Part shown: piece by piece, positions 1 to 6,947 of the stretch
How the letters are laid out: each line of letters opens with the position of its first letter
Position numbering within the stretch: the stretch's first letter is position 1
Origin: JAXDLH01 sp034666705
GTDB taxonomy: Bacteria > Chloroflexota > UBA6077 > SHYK01
DNA length: 11,283 nucleotides
Assembly: GCA_034666705.1 (NCBI GenBank)
Contig: JAXDLH010000298.1
Location: forward strand, 1 to 11,283
Direction of reading: 5' to 3'
Notes under the pieces: generated by a model
The model's database searches: none
Told to the model about the DNA's origin: nothing
Seen by the model: only the letters and a program-made list of their open reading frames with translations
Program-made: the position numbers and the translations under genes

Positions 1-2
1 TG

Positions 3-206
3 GCCTCCTACCACAGCAATGGCAGCTTCGCCTACACCCTGAATGCGTTCACGAGCGCCGGGGTGGACAATCCCCCGCTGCACGCCCTCCAGAGCGGGGT
101 GGACGGCGGCAACGGCGTCTACCTCTACGGTGCCACCAGCGCCTTCCCCACCAACACCTTCCAGGCCGCCAACTATGGGGTCGATGTCGTGTTCACTACG
201 CCATAA
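3..206 (+). CDS. DUF4082-type surface protein, C-terminal end (partial)
   Basis: This reading frame is open from the window edge to the TAA at 204-206 and gives the last 67 residues of a longer protein. It is rich in Ala, Gly, Tyr, Asn and Thr, with short beta-strand-like blocks (SFAYTLNAF, GVYLYGATSAFPTNTF) and ends in NYGVDVVFTTP. That ending (x-N-Y-x-V-D-V-V-F) is typical of DUF4082 domains, beta-sandwich modules found at the C-terminus of large secreted or cell-surface proteins, often next to glycosyl-hydrolase or Ig-like repeats. The rest of the protein, including any signal peptide, lies upstream and cannot be judged. The family call rests on the closing motif, so I am fairly but not fully sure. 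Confidence 0.7.
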   Translation, partial: ASYHSNGSFAYTLNAFTSAGVDNPPLHALQSGVDGGNGVYLYGATSAFPTNTFQAANYGVDVVFTTP

Positions 207-267
207 GCGAATCCACCCTGTCGATGGTTATCGAGTGAGCAGGCGGCAACTGGCGGGCGCCAAACGG

Positions 268-299
268 CGGCACCGCCAATCGCCGGCACCGCCAATCGC
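268..299. repeat. Two tandem copies of a 16-bp unit
   Basis: The unit CGGCACCGCCAATCGC occurs twice back to back (268-283 and 284-299) with no mismatch, and a third copy begins with CG before diverging. It lies in the intergenic stretch. It could be a slipped-strand duplication or a small protein-binding site. Nothing else supports a function. Confidence 0.75.
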
Positions 300-570
300 C
301 GTCCATCGCGCTGGGAGGGAATATTCACAAGATTTGATAGAGGCACGCCTTGGACATTGCCGATAGTGCTCGTTGGGGGTGTTATGGCAAAGTCGCGCGA
401 TTGGCGCGGGAACATTTGCAGATGGCCGCCTGAGGTTAGGCGAAGCGCAGCCGACGCTTGAAGCGGGGCAAAGGAGCCGGCGACAGGCTGCATCTCTTCT
501 CTTCACCGTAGAATGCTTTGGCTGAACTTCGTGGCTAAGCCGCACCGTCGCCACGGCATGTCTCGATCAG

Positions 571-576
571 AGGAGG
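571..576 (+). promoter_or_regulatory. Shine-Dalgarno AGGAGG that decides a TTG start
   Basis: A perfect AGGAGG sits 5 nt before the in-frame TTG at 582. The upstream in-frame ATGs at 513 and 558 have no purine-rich site in front. This favours TTG 582 as the true start of the membrane glycosyltransferase. Confidence 0.6.
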
Positions 577-581
577 CAATC

Positions 582-2204
582 TTGCCACGTCGGTTGGTGA
601 ATGTTGGTTTCATACTAACGGCGGTCGGCTTAACAAGCTTCCTCGTCTACTCTACCGTCTTTGCGCCCCGCTTCTTCGAAGACAACGCATACAACCAGGC
701 CTTGCTCGAGCGCAGCGCGCTCCCAGGCGCGGGGCATTTCCTTGAGAGTTCACTCGTCCATGTGCTCTTCCAGGCATATCCAATCCCGCGCGCCGAAGAG
801 TGGCATCGGGGCCTCCCGATCGTCGTTGCCCGCCTGTGGATTGGAGCTGTAGGGCATACAGAATGGCTTATGCGCTTGCCACACCTCATCTGGGTGAGCG
901 CTTGGTTCGCGATCGCGGGGTCAATCCTTCGAGCGCTAAACCGCGCGCAGGATGAGCACATGCCGCGTGCCCTATCCAGCGGCGTCACCTGCGCCATTGT
1001 CGTGGCGCTGTCTCTGACAACATGGGCCCAGCCCATTCTGCGCCTGGCTTTCCTGGACGACGTGCCAGCGGCCACATTCGCGCTGACGGCCATTCTCGTT
1101 CTGAACAGTAAGCGATTGTCATTCCCCTCGGCAGCCCTTGCTGGACTGCTCTGCGGGCTGGCATTCGACGCCAAGGACTTCTATCTCGTCTGGCTGCCAA
1201 TGGGGATGGGGCTCATGATCGGGATTCAAATGCTGCGCAAGGGGCCCATGGTAGCGCTGCGTGAGGAGCCCGGATTCACGGCGGCATTTGCGCTCGGGGC
1301 AGTGATGATAACTGCCCCGAGGCTCATATGGGAGCGAATCGACCTAGGCACGGTTTTGAGCAATCCCAGTCAATACTGGATGCTCGCGCACTATTTTGGC
1401 CGCGGGCCAGTTGGAGAACACTACCCATTCTTTCTCTTCGGAGACCCTTCTTACCAGTCAAGGCTGGCGCTTGCGGGTGGTCCGCGCGCCGCAATCGGGA
1501 TGCTCCTGAGTCGTTCCACTCCCCAAATCATTGAACTGGTTTGGGGCATGGCGCTTTCCCTGCTCCCCTTCATCGGAGCCATCGTCGCACGAGACCATGC
1601 GATACCACTAAACCAACGCGCGAAAGAAATTATCGTTTGCCTTTTGGTAGCTACTGTGGTTCTGTTAGTGTTTTTCGCCTGTGCCCTGGGTGATGCTTCA
1701 CAACAACGATACTGGATTGTGCCGATTACGCTTCTGGTAGTCAGTGGCATACATCTTCTGTCAGTCAGAGTTAGATTAACGATTGGTCGGCGTAGCCCGC
1801 TGTTCAAATGGAAGTGCGTCGGACTAGGCTTCGCAATGTTTCTATTGTGGCTTCCGTCAGTCATCGTCTATGGCCGGGCAGCGATCGGTGTGTACTCCCC
1901 TTTGGCGCCTGCCGAAGCAGCTTTACTCGACCAAGCCACTCCACAAGAGGCCGGGGTACTCCTTGGCACGGCGGAAGGTATCTATTTCTGGAGCTTGCAT
2001 CCGGAGCGGAAAGTGGTGGCATTCGACGAGAGGTATTTTCAAATACTCACCCCATCGCAGGTTTCGGAACTGGTCAGTATTTACCATATCGGCGGGCTAC
2101 TGCTTGGTGACCCACTCGCGATCAGTCGTTTAACCGCCCTCGGATTTCAGGAAGAAGGCACCGCGGGTCGCGAGGTGCTCTTGGTGCCCGGGACAGGAGG
2201 GTAG
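582..2204 (+). CDS. GT-C fold membrane glycosyltransferase (GT39/ArnT-like)
   Basis: This is a 540-residue multi-pass membrane protein when started at TTG 582; in-frame ATGs at 513 and 558 would lengthen it to 563 or 548 residues but lack ribosome binding sites. A first membrane segment (about residues 5-28) is followed by an outward loop with an acidic pair E33-D34 (context FFEDNAY), where GT-C enzymes such as ArnT and protein mannosyltransferases carry their catalytic acid. Many further hydrophobic helices follow, then a soluble C-terminal domain of about 95 residues. GT-C enzymes take sugar from a polyprenyl-phosphate donor and act on the outer face of the membrane. The DPM1-like GT2 at 3761-5050 is a likely donor synthase. 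Codon use is visibly more AT-tolerant (TTA, ATA, AGT codons) than in the genes downstream, hinting at a separate origin. The substrate is unknown. Confidence 0.75.
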   Translation: MPRRLVNVGFILTAVGLTSFLVYSTVFAPRFFEDNAYNQALLERSALPGAGHFLESSLVHVLFQAYPIPRAEEWHRGLPIVVARLWIGAVGHTEWLMRLPHLIWVSAWFAIAGSILRALNRAQDEHMPRALSSGVTCAIVVALSLTTWAQPILRLAFLDDVPAATFALTAILVLNSKRLSFPSAALAGLLCGLAFDAKDFYLVWLPMGMGLMIGIQMLRKGPMVALREEPGFTAAFALGAVMITAPRLIWERIDLGTVLSNPSQYWMLAHYFGRGPVGEHYPFFLFGDPSYQSRLALAGGPRAAIGMLLSRSTPQIIELVWGMALSLLPFIGAIVARDHAIPLNQRAKEIIVCLLVATVVLLVFFACALGDASQQRYWIVPITLLVVSGIHLLSVRVRLTIGRRSPLFKWKCVGLGFAMFLLWLPSVIVYGRAAIGVYSPLAPAEAALLDQATPQEAGVLLGTAEGIYFWSLHPERKVVAFDERYFQILTPSQVSELVSIYHIGGLLLGDPLAISRLTALGFQEEGTAGREVLLVPGTGG

Positions 2205-2213
2205 GCCCCTCCT
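2195..2213 (+). terminator. GC-rich hairpin over the stop codon of the GT-C gene
   Basis: AGGAGGG (2195-2201) pairs perfectly with CCCTCCT (2207-2213) around the 5-nt loop TAGGC, which contains the stop codon. No T-run follows, so it is not a standard intrinsic terminator. It may act as a weak terminator or protect the mRNA end, or it may be chance. Confidence 0.3.
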
Positions 2214-2326
2214 TGGCGCAATGCGCAACAGGATCTCAACGATTAGGCGACCCCCCATCATCCGTTAAACGCGACCCTTACAGTGCTCAGTGGGAAACCA
2301 TAGGCGGTGTCCCAGCATACGCGAGA

Positions 2327-2345
2327 CGTTGGCATAAGGCCAACG
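2327..2345 (+). repeat. Small inverted repeat in the leader of the nucleotidyltransferase gene
   Basis: CGTTGGC (2327-2333) and GCCAACG (2339-2345) form a perfect 7-bp stem with loop ATAAG. It lies in the 195-bp gap between the GT-C gene and the nucleotidyltransferase-fold gene and could form in the mRNA leader or serve as a binding site. No promoter near it is convincing. Confidence 0.4.
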
Positions 2346-2399
2346 CGTGGTACGTGTGAGCGCTGCAACCCTTGGGTGCATGGAGAGGTAACGGCAACT

Positions 2400-3728
2400 G
2401 TGGGATCCCAGATGACGGTGGATGTGCTCTCTCCTGAGTTGCAATTCATCATTGGGTGTATCCAGCGCGCGCTTGGCCGTCCAACGGAGCCTATCGCCGA
2501 CCTGGCGCTTGACTGGGATCGCTTCGTGGCAGAAGCTTGCAACCATGGTCTGGCTCCGATGGTCCACGCGGGCCTCGCCTCGCTGAATACGCCCTTTCCA
2601 TCGGAAGCGCGTGCGGCATTGCGGGCACGCGCGATCCGTGACACCGTCCATCATGCGGCGCTCTTCGAGCCGGCGTTGAGATCCACCCTCGGCGTGCTTG
2701 GAGAGGCTGGGCTGCACCCGATCGCGCTCAAGGGATCGGCCCTGGCCTACCTGGCCTACCCTAAACCGACCTATCGGACGCTTTCGGATATCGATCTCCT
2801 GGTTCCCTTTGACCGTCTCGACCAGGCCGCGGATTGCCTCATCAGGAATGGATACCAGCGGTACGAACAGTCGCTGCCAGATGGTCACCAGCACCTGCCG
2901 CCGTTCATCACCCCGGACGGTCGTTTCGTGATTGAACTCCACCATCATGTGCTTGCCGAGGCCAATCCGTATGTGCTCGATATGCGGGGGTTCTGGGCCC
3001 GTTCCCAGCAGCGTGAGTTGGCCGGGGTCCAGGCGACCGTGCTTGCGCCGACCGATATCCTGCTGCACGTGTGCATCCATCTTGCATTCGGCCATCGCTA
3101 TGCGTTCTTTCCGCTTCGCACGTTTGTCGACATCCTGGCGATGACGGATTGCGCCCGCGAGCCGCTGGACTGGGATCTATTGCTCGATACGGTGCAGCAG
3201 ACGCGCACGGCCGGCGCAGTCTACTGGCCACTCCGCCTCAGCCAGGATTGGTTTGGCGCCACGATTCCCCCATTTGTGCTGGATCGACTGGCGCCATCGC
3301 GCATCACCCGTGGGTTGATGGAGCGCGTCATCGAGTCGCCGTACATCGTCAACGAGCGAGCCCCTGAGGAGCTTGGCACGAGCGTCCTGTATCGACTGGT
3401 CCGTGAGTTCTCCCTGTATAGCGGGTGTTCGGTCCTCGCGCAGATGGGAGCGCTCTGGCGTGGCCTGTTCCCGCAGCCCGAGGACATCACCCACCTGCCC
3501 GAGGAAATGACCCAATCGCGACTGCGCTACTCCGCACATTGGTGGAACCTCCCCCGGCTCGCGCGTGGGGCAACCGCGTTCGGTCGCCTCATTACGGGAC
3601 GGCAGAAGCAGGCCGAGGCTCCCCCGGTGGTCCCGACCGTCACTACAGCTACGCCGAGCCTCTCGATCGTCACCCCGGTTTCGTCCGATGTCCATCCGGC
3701 GCCGGCCGCCGTGACCGCAGATAGTTGA
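2400..3728 (+). CDS. Nucleotidyltransferase-fold protein (NTP_transf_5 / PF14907 type)
   Basis: From GTG 2400 the product is 442 residues; ATG 2412 (438 residues) is the main alternative. GTG is preferred because GAGGT at 2385-2389 lies about 10 nt upstream. The core matches the PF14907 'uncharacterised nucleotidyltransferase' family: an I-A-L-K-G-S/A block, then S-D-I-D-L-L-V with metal-binding-type aspartates D130 and D132, and a later H-H-H stretch (residues about 181-183). The last 40 or so residues are a Pro/Thr/Val-rich, probably disordered tail. Family members occur in polysaccharide clusters and in some lasso and other RiPP clusters beside HprK-like and PqqD-like genes, the same partners seen downstream here. 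The substrate is not known. It could transfer a nucleotide or phospho-group to a sugar, lipid or peptide. The next gene starts 32 nt after its stop, so they are likely co-transcribed. Confidence 0.75.
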   Translation: MGSQMTVDVLSPELQFIIGCIQRALGRPTEPIADLALDWDRFVAEACNHGLAPMVHAGLASLNTPFPSEARAALRARAIRDTVHHAALFEPALRSTLGVLGEAGLHPIALKGSALAYLAYPKPTYRTLSDIDLLVPFDRLDQAADCLIRNGYQRYEQSLPDGHQHLPPFITPDGRFVIELHHHVLAEANPYVLDMRGFWARSQQRELAGVQATVLAPTDILLHVCIHLAFGHRYAFFPLRTFVDILAMTDCAREPLDWDLLLDTVQQTRTAGAVYWPLRLSQDWFGATIPPFVLDRLAPSRITRGLMERVIESPYIVNERAPEELGTSVLYRLVREFSLYSGCSVLAQMGALWRGLFPQPEDITHLPEEMTQSRLRYSAHWWNLPRLARGATAFGRLITGRQKQAEAPPVVPTVTTATPSLSIVTPVSSDVHPAPAAVTADS

Positions 3729-3760
3729 TCGACCCTCAGCCACCGGAGAAAGAGGACAGA

Positions 3761-5050
3761 ATGGTTGCAACGACATTGCCGAGCATCGCGCTCGGTCGCA
3801 CGCGGGAGGATCGCGCGTTACGCGCGCCGGTGATGCTCTCGGTCGTGATTCCTGCGCTCAACGAGGAAGACGGGATCGCGGAGATCGTTGAGCGCGTCGC
3901 GGCGGTGCGTCCGGCGCTCCGCCAGGTCGGGGTTGAGAACCTCGAGATCATCGTCGTCGACGACGGCTCGTCGGATCGGACCGCCGAGATCGCCGGGGCC
4001 TACGAATCGGTGCGCGTCGTTCGCCATCCGACCAATCTGGGCTATGGCGCCGCGATCAAGACCGGCTTCGTGAATGCGCGCGGTGATCTGCTTGCTTTCC
4101 TCGATGCCGATGGGACGTATCCGCCCGAGAGCTTTGCTCCGCTTTGCCGGGCCGCGCTGGAGCAGGATGCCGACGTGTCGGTTGGCTCGCGTCGCTCCGG
4201 TGCCGAGAGCCACATGCCGCCGCTGCGCCGGGTCGGCAACTTCGTCTGGTCGAATCTCGTCAGCGTGCTTGGCAATCACCAGGTCGCGGATCCGGCGAGC
4301 GGCATGCGGGTGCTCCGGCGCGACGTGCTGCCGCTGCTCCTTCCCTTGCCTGACGGACTGAATTTCACGCCGGTGATGAGCACCCGGGCGGTGCACGAGG
4401 GCCTCAACGTGATCGAGGTCCCCATTGCCTACAGCGAGCGACTGGGACGCTCGAAGCTGAGCATCGTGCACGATGGCACGCGGTTCCTCAAGACGGTCGT
4501 GTGGACCTCGCTGGAGTACAACCCCGTCCGCCTGCTCGGCCTGCTCGGCCTGGGTTCCGCAGGGTTGGCCGTTGCGATCGGGCTCGGGGTGATCGGGTTG
4601 CGGCTGCAGGGCGTGACGCAGCTCGGCACGGGTGGCACATTTGCCGTCTTCGCCGCACTGGTTCTCGCGGTGGCTGGCGTGAGCCTCTTCTCGCTCGGCG
4701 CCACCTTTAACTACCTGGTGAGCCTCTTCCAGCGTCGGCCCGTACGCCAGGGGCTCTTTGGTCGGCCGCTGTTCGCCCGCCCGCTCGAACGTCATTTTGG
4801 ATGGATGGGGCCGCTGGCTGGCGTCGCGGGGACGGTCACCGGGGTGGTGACCCTTGTACTTGGCGCGGCCAATGGCTGGGACATCGCCCGCCTGTGGCTG
4901 TGGCTGTTGGCCAGCGCGATGCTAGTTCTCGTCGGGCTGCAGCTTGCGATCTCCTGGGTCCTCATGCGTGTCCTCGAGGCGCTCAGCGAGCGCGAGGCGC
5001 GGGTGGCCGACGATATGCGAAACGTAGCGGTGGGCGCGACCGCCGAGTGA
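3761..5050 (+). CDS. DPM1-like family 2 glycosyltransferase with four C-terminal membrane segments
   Basis: The ATG at 3761 has AGAGGA 5 nt upstream and gives 429 residues; a TTG at 3725 is in frame but poorly supported. Residues about 25-245 form a GT-A GT2 domain: V-V-I-P-A-L-N-E-E opening, V-V-D-D-G-S-S-D-R-T with D67/D68 for the nucleotide-sugar, and the metal-binding D-A-D at D115/D117. A G-R-S-K-L-S segment before the membrane part is typical of dolichol/polyprenyl-phosphate mannose or glucose synthases. Four hydrophobic segments follow at about residues 257-283, 295-325, 347-367 and 378-405. The enzyme is expected to move a sugar from UDP- or GDP-sugar to polyprenyl phosphate on the cytoplasmic face, supplying donors for GT-C enzymes such as the one at 582-2204. 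The sugar cannot be told from sequence. The radical SAM gene follows after 75 nt. Confidence 0.85.
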   Translation: MVATTLPSIALGRTREDRALRAPVMLSVVIPALNEEDGIAEIVERVAAVRPALRQVGVENLEIIVVDDGSSDRTAEIAGAYESVRVVRHPTNLGYGAAIKTGFVNARGDLLAFLDADGTYPPESFAPLCRAALEQDADVSVGSRRSGAESHMPPLRRVGNFVWSNLVSVLGNHQVADPASGMRVLRRDVLPLLLPLPDGLNFTPVMSTRAVHEGLNVIEVPIAYSERLGRSKLSIVHDGTRFLKTVVWTSLEYNPVRLLGLLGLGSAGLAVAIGLGVIGLRLQGVTQLGTGGTFAVFAALVLAVAGVSLFSLGATFNYLVSLFQRRPVRQGLFGRPLFARPLERHFGWMGPLAGVAGTVTGVVTLVLGAANGWDIARLWLWLLASAMLVLVGLQLAISWVLMRVLEALSEREARVADDMRNVAVGATAE

Positions 5051-5125
5051 GTGGCGGCGCACCTTCGAGATACATGTGGGACGATATACGGATTCAGCAT
5101 TGCCCCTTACGGGCACGGAGACACA

Positions 5126-6865
5126 ATGATCGTTGACGAGCAGAAGAATGGAACCCTCACGACGGAGCCGCAGGTAGCTCCTTCGGCTGAGGCCGAGCCG
5201 CAGGCGGCGATCTCTGAAGGCGCCCGTCGCAATCTCGGCAGCCGGCGACTGGCCGTGGTACGGCCGCCCAGCTACCCTGATGCGGGGGCGGCGGTGCGCG
5301 ACCTCGTCCACGCGCGGCCTACTGGCTCGGTGGACGTGCTGCTGGTCAACCCGCCATCGCCGGATGGGGCCATCTGGATCCGCACGCAGCACCGGGTTGG
5401 CCGGCGCAGCCGTGAGGAGATGGTATGGCCGCAGTGCTCGCTCGCGCAGCACGCCGCGATGCTCCAGCCGGATTACACGGTGGGCATTATCGACGCGATC
5501 GCCGAGCGCATGACCTGGAAAGAGTTCGAGAAGAAGCTGCGCGCGGCATCGCCGAAGTACTACCTGACACAGTGTACGGCCCCGACCCTTACCAACGATA
5601 TGTACGGTGTGCTTCTGGCTAAGAGCCTGGGTGCTGTCACCATGGCCTTCGGCACGCACGTCACCGCCATGCCGACGGAAACCATGCGCGACTACCCCGC
5701 CCTGGATCTCGTGCTGCGCGGCGAGCCGGAGCTGGCCTTCCGCGAGGTGATCGACGTGCTCGAGGGGCGGCAGGCAAGCCGCCCGACGTGGGTGCAAGAT
5801 CTGCTGGAGAAGTCGGACCGGCGGTGGGAGGCATCGCCCGAGCCGGAAGAGGGCAAGCAGACGGACCTGCACAACGTGAAGGGGCTCGTGTGGCGCGACA
5901 ACGGCGCGATCACGATGAACGAGACCCGGCCGTTTATCGCCAACCTCGACGACCTGCCCATGCCGCTGTACGAGCTGCTGCCCCTCAACGAGTACCGCAT
6001 GCCGCTTATGAAGGGTCCCTTCGTATTCCTCGTCACCAGCCGCGGCTGCACGGCGGGCTGCACCTACTGCATCAAGCACGTCTCCTATCAGTGGTCGGTC
6101 CGGATCTTCTCGCCCGAACGGATCATGAAGGAGCTGTGGCGGCTCAACGAGCTCGGGATCCACAATATTCACATGTACGCCGACCTGTTCACGGTCAATC
6201 GGGCCCAGGTGATGGAGCTGTGCCAGCGCATCGTCGACGAGGGCCTCAAGATCCGTTGGACCTGCAACAGCCGCGTCGACTACGTCGACGAGGAGATGCT
6301 GGCCATGATGGGCAAGGCTGGCTGCTGGATGATCTCCTGGGGCATCGAGAGCGGGAACGAGGCGATCCTCAAGCGCGCCCACAAGGGCACGGACCCCACC
6401 AAGGCCGCTGAGTCCCTGATGTGGGCGCGGAAGGCCGGTATCAAGAACTGGGGTTACTTCATCATCGGGCTGCCCGGCGAGACGCCGGAGACGATCCGCC
6501 AGACGATCGACTTCGCCAAGGGCCTACCTCTGGAGTTGGCGCTCTTCCACATCGCCGCGCCCTATCCTGGCACTCCGTTCTTCTTCGAGGTGGTGGAGAA
6601 CGGCTGGTTCCGGCCGGGCACGAAGTGGGAGGAGGTCGACATGGACAAGGGGACCGTCCTGCAGTACGAGAACCTCTCTGCCGAAGAGCTGATGGCCTGG
6701 CAGAAGCGGGCGTTCCGTGAGTGGGCGATGCGGCCGGGTCCAGTGTGGACGTACATCAAGATGCTGACGTCCGATCCGAGCACCTTCAAGCGCGCCGTGC
6801 GCGTCGGGCTCGAGCACTTGCGCTGGTCGATGGCGCCGTCGAAGAAGCGCGAGTCGCTCGCGTAG
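5126..6865 (+). CDS. Radical SAM protein with N-terminal B12-binding-like domain
   Basis: ATG 5126 with GGAG 5 nt upstream gives 579 residues; a GTG at 5051 is in frame but has no good ribosome site. After a roughly 65-residue Ala/Glu-rich N-terminus, residues about 70-230 resemble the Rossmann-like cobalamin-binding domain of BchE/HpnJ-type proteins (V-L-L-V-N-P-P-S-P start, G-T-H-V-T-A-M-P and L-R-G-E-P-E later). I do not see the D-x-H-x-x-G cobalamin motif, which is often absent in this class. The radical SAM core has C308-x3-C312-x2-C315 for the 4Fe-4S cluster and W-G-I-E-S-G-N-E at about 405-412 in the SAM-binding region. Such enzymes methylate unactivated carbons or rearrange carbon skeletons. 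Here it sits between glycosyltransferase genes, so it may modify a lipid carrier, a sugar or the peptide encoded downstream. The reaction is not predictable. Confidence 0.85.
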   Translation: MIVDEQKNGTLTTEPQVAPSAEAEPQAAISEGARRNLGSRRLAVVRPPSYPDAGAAVRDLVHARPTGSVDVLLVNPPSPDGAIWIRTQHRVGRRSREEMVWPQCSLAQHAAMLQPDYTVGIIDAIAERMTWKEFEKKLRAASPKYYLTQCTAPTLTNDMYGVLLAKSLGAVTMAFGTHVTAMPTETMRDYPALDLVLRGEPELAFREVIDVLEGRQASRPTWVQDLLEKSDRRWEASPEPEEGKQTDLHNVKGLVWRDNGAITMNETRPFIANLDDLPMPLYELLPLNEYRMPLMKGPFVFLVTSRGCTAGCTYCIKHVSYQWSVRIFSPERIMKELWRLNELGIHNIHMYADLFTVNRAQVMELCQRIVDEGLKIRWTCNSRVDYVDEEMLAMMGKAGCWMISWGIESGNEAILKRAHKGTDPTKAAESLMWARKAGIKNWGYFIIGLPGETPETIRQTIDFAKGLPLELALFHIAAPYPGTPFFFEVVENGWFRPGTKWEEVDMDKGTVLQYENLSAEELMAWQKRAFREWAMRPGPVWTYIKMLTSDPSTFKRAVRVGLEHLRWSMAPSKKRESLA

Positions 6866-6900
6866 GACGCCAAGCCTCGTGTCGCGCAACGCGAATCAGG

Positions 6901-6930
6901 CCGGAGCTTCCTTATATAGGGAGGCTCCGG
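6901..6930 (+). repeat. 12-bp hairpin between the radical SAM and sugar-phosphotransferase genes
   Basis: Positions 6901-6912 pair with 6919-6930 (seven perfect outer pairs CCGGAGC/GCTCCGG, then five inner pairs including two G-T wobbles) around the loop TATATA. No T-run follows, so it looks more like an attenuator or mRNA-processing structure than a full terminator. It lies before the preferred ATG at 6948, but would be inside the gene if the GTG at 6879 were used. Confidence 0.5.
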
Positions 6931-6947
6931 CACATCGGGACAACCCA

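Larger units (their letters stand above)
207..581. other. Gene-poor intergenic stretch
   Basis: About 375 bases separate the DUF4082 stop from the likely start of the membrane glycosyltransferase. Short open frames on both strands here have no recognisable domain, no good ribosome binding site and biased composition, so I call none of them genes. Visible structure is limited to a tandem 16-bp repeat at 268-299 and a small TGGC/GCCA palindrome near 251-262. I see no convincing sigma-70 promoter, tRNA or insertion-sequence ends. The promoter for the downstream block is expected here but cannot be placed. Confidence 0.5.

Noticed and set aside
43..366. Short + strand open frame overlapping the DUF4082 end
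   Set aside because: It is out of frame with the DUF4082 end, is rich in Ser, Pro, Arg and Thr, and runs into the repeat-bearing intergenic stretch without any domain.
3818..4795. Open frame of 325 codons on the - strand opposite the GT2 gene
   Set aside because: It mirrors the GT2 coding frame, is rich in His, Arg, Glu and Ala with no motif, and lacks a ribosome site.
4922..6382. Long open frame of 486 codons on the - strand opposite the radical SAM gene
   Set aside because: It is antisense to a gene with clear domain motifs. Its His/Arg/Ala/Leu-rich composition is what high-GC third positions produce on the opposite strand, and it has no recognisable domain.
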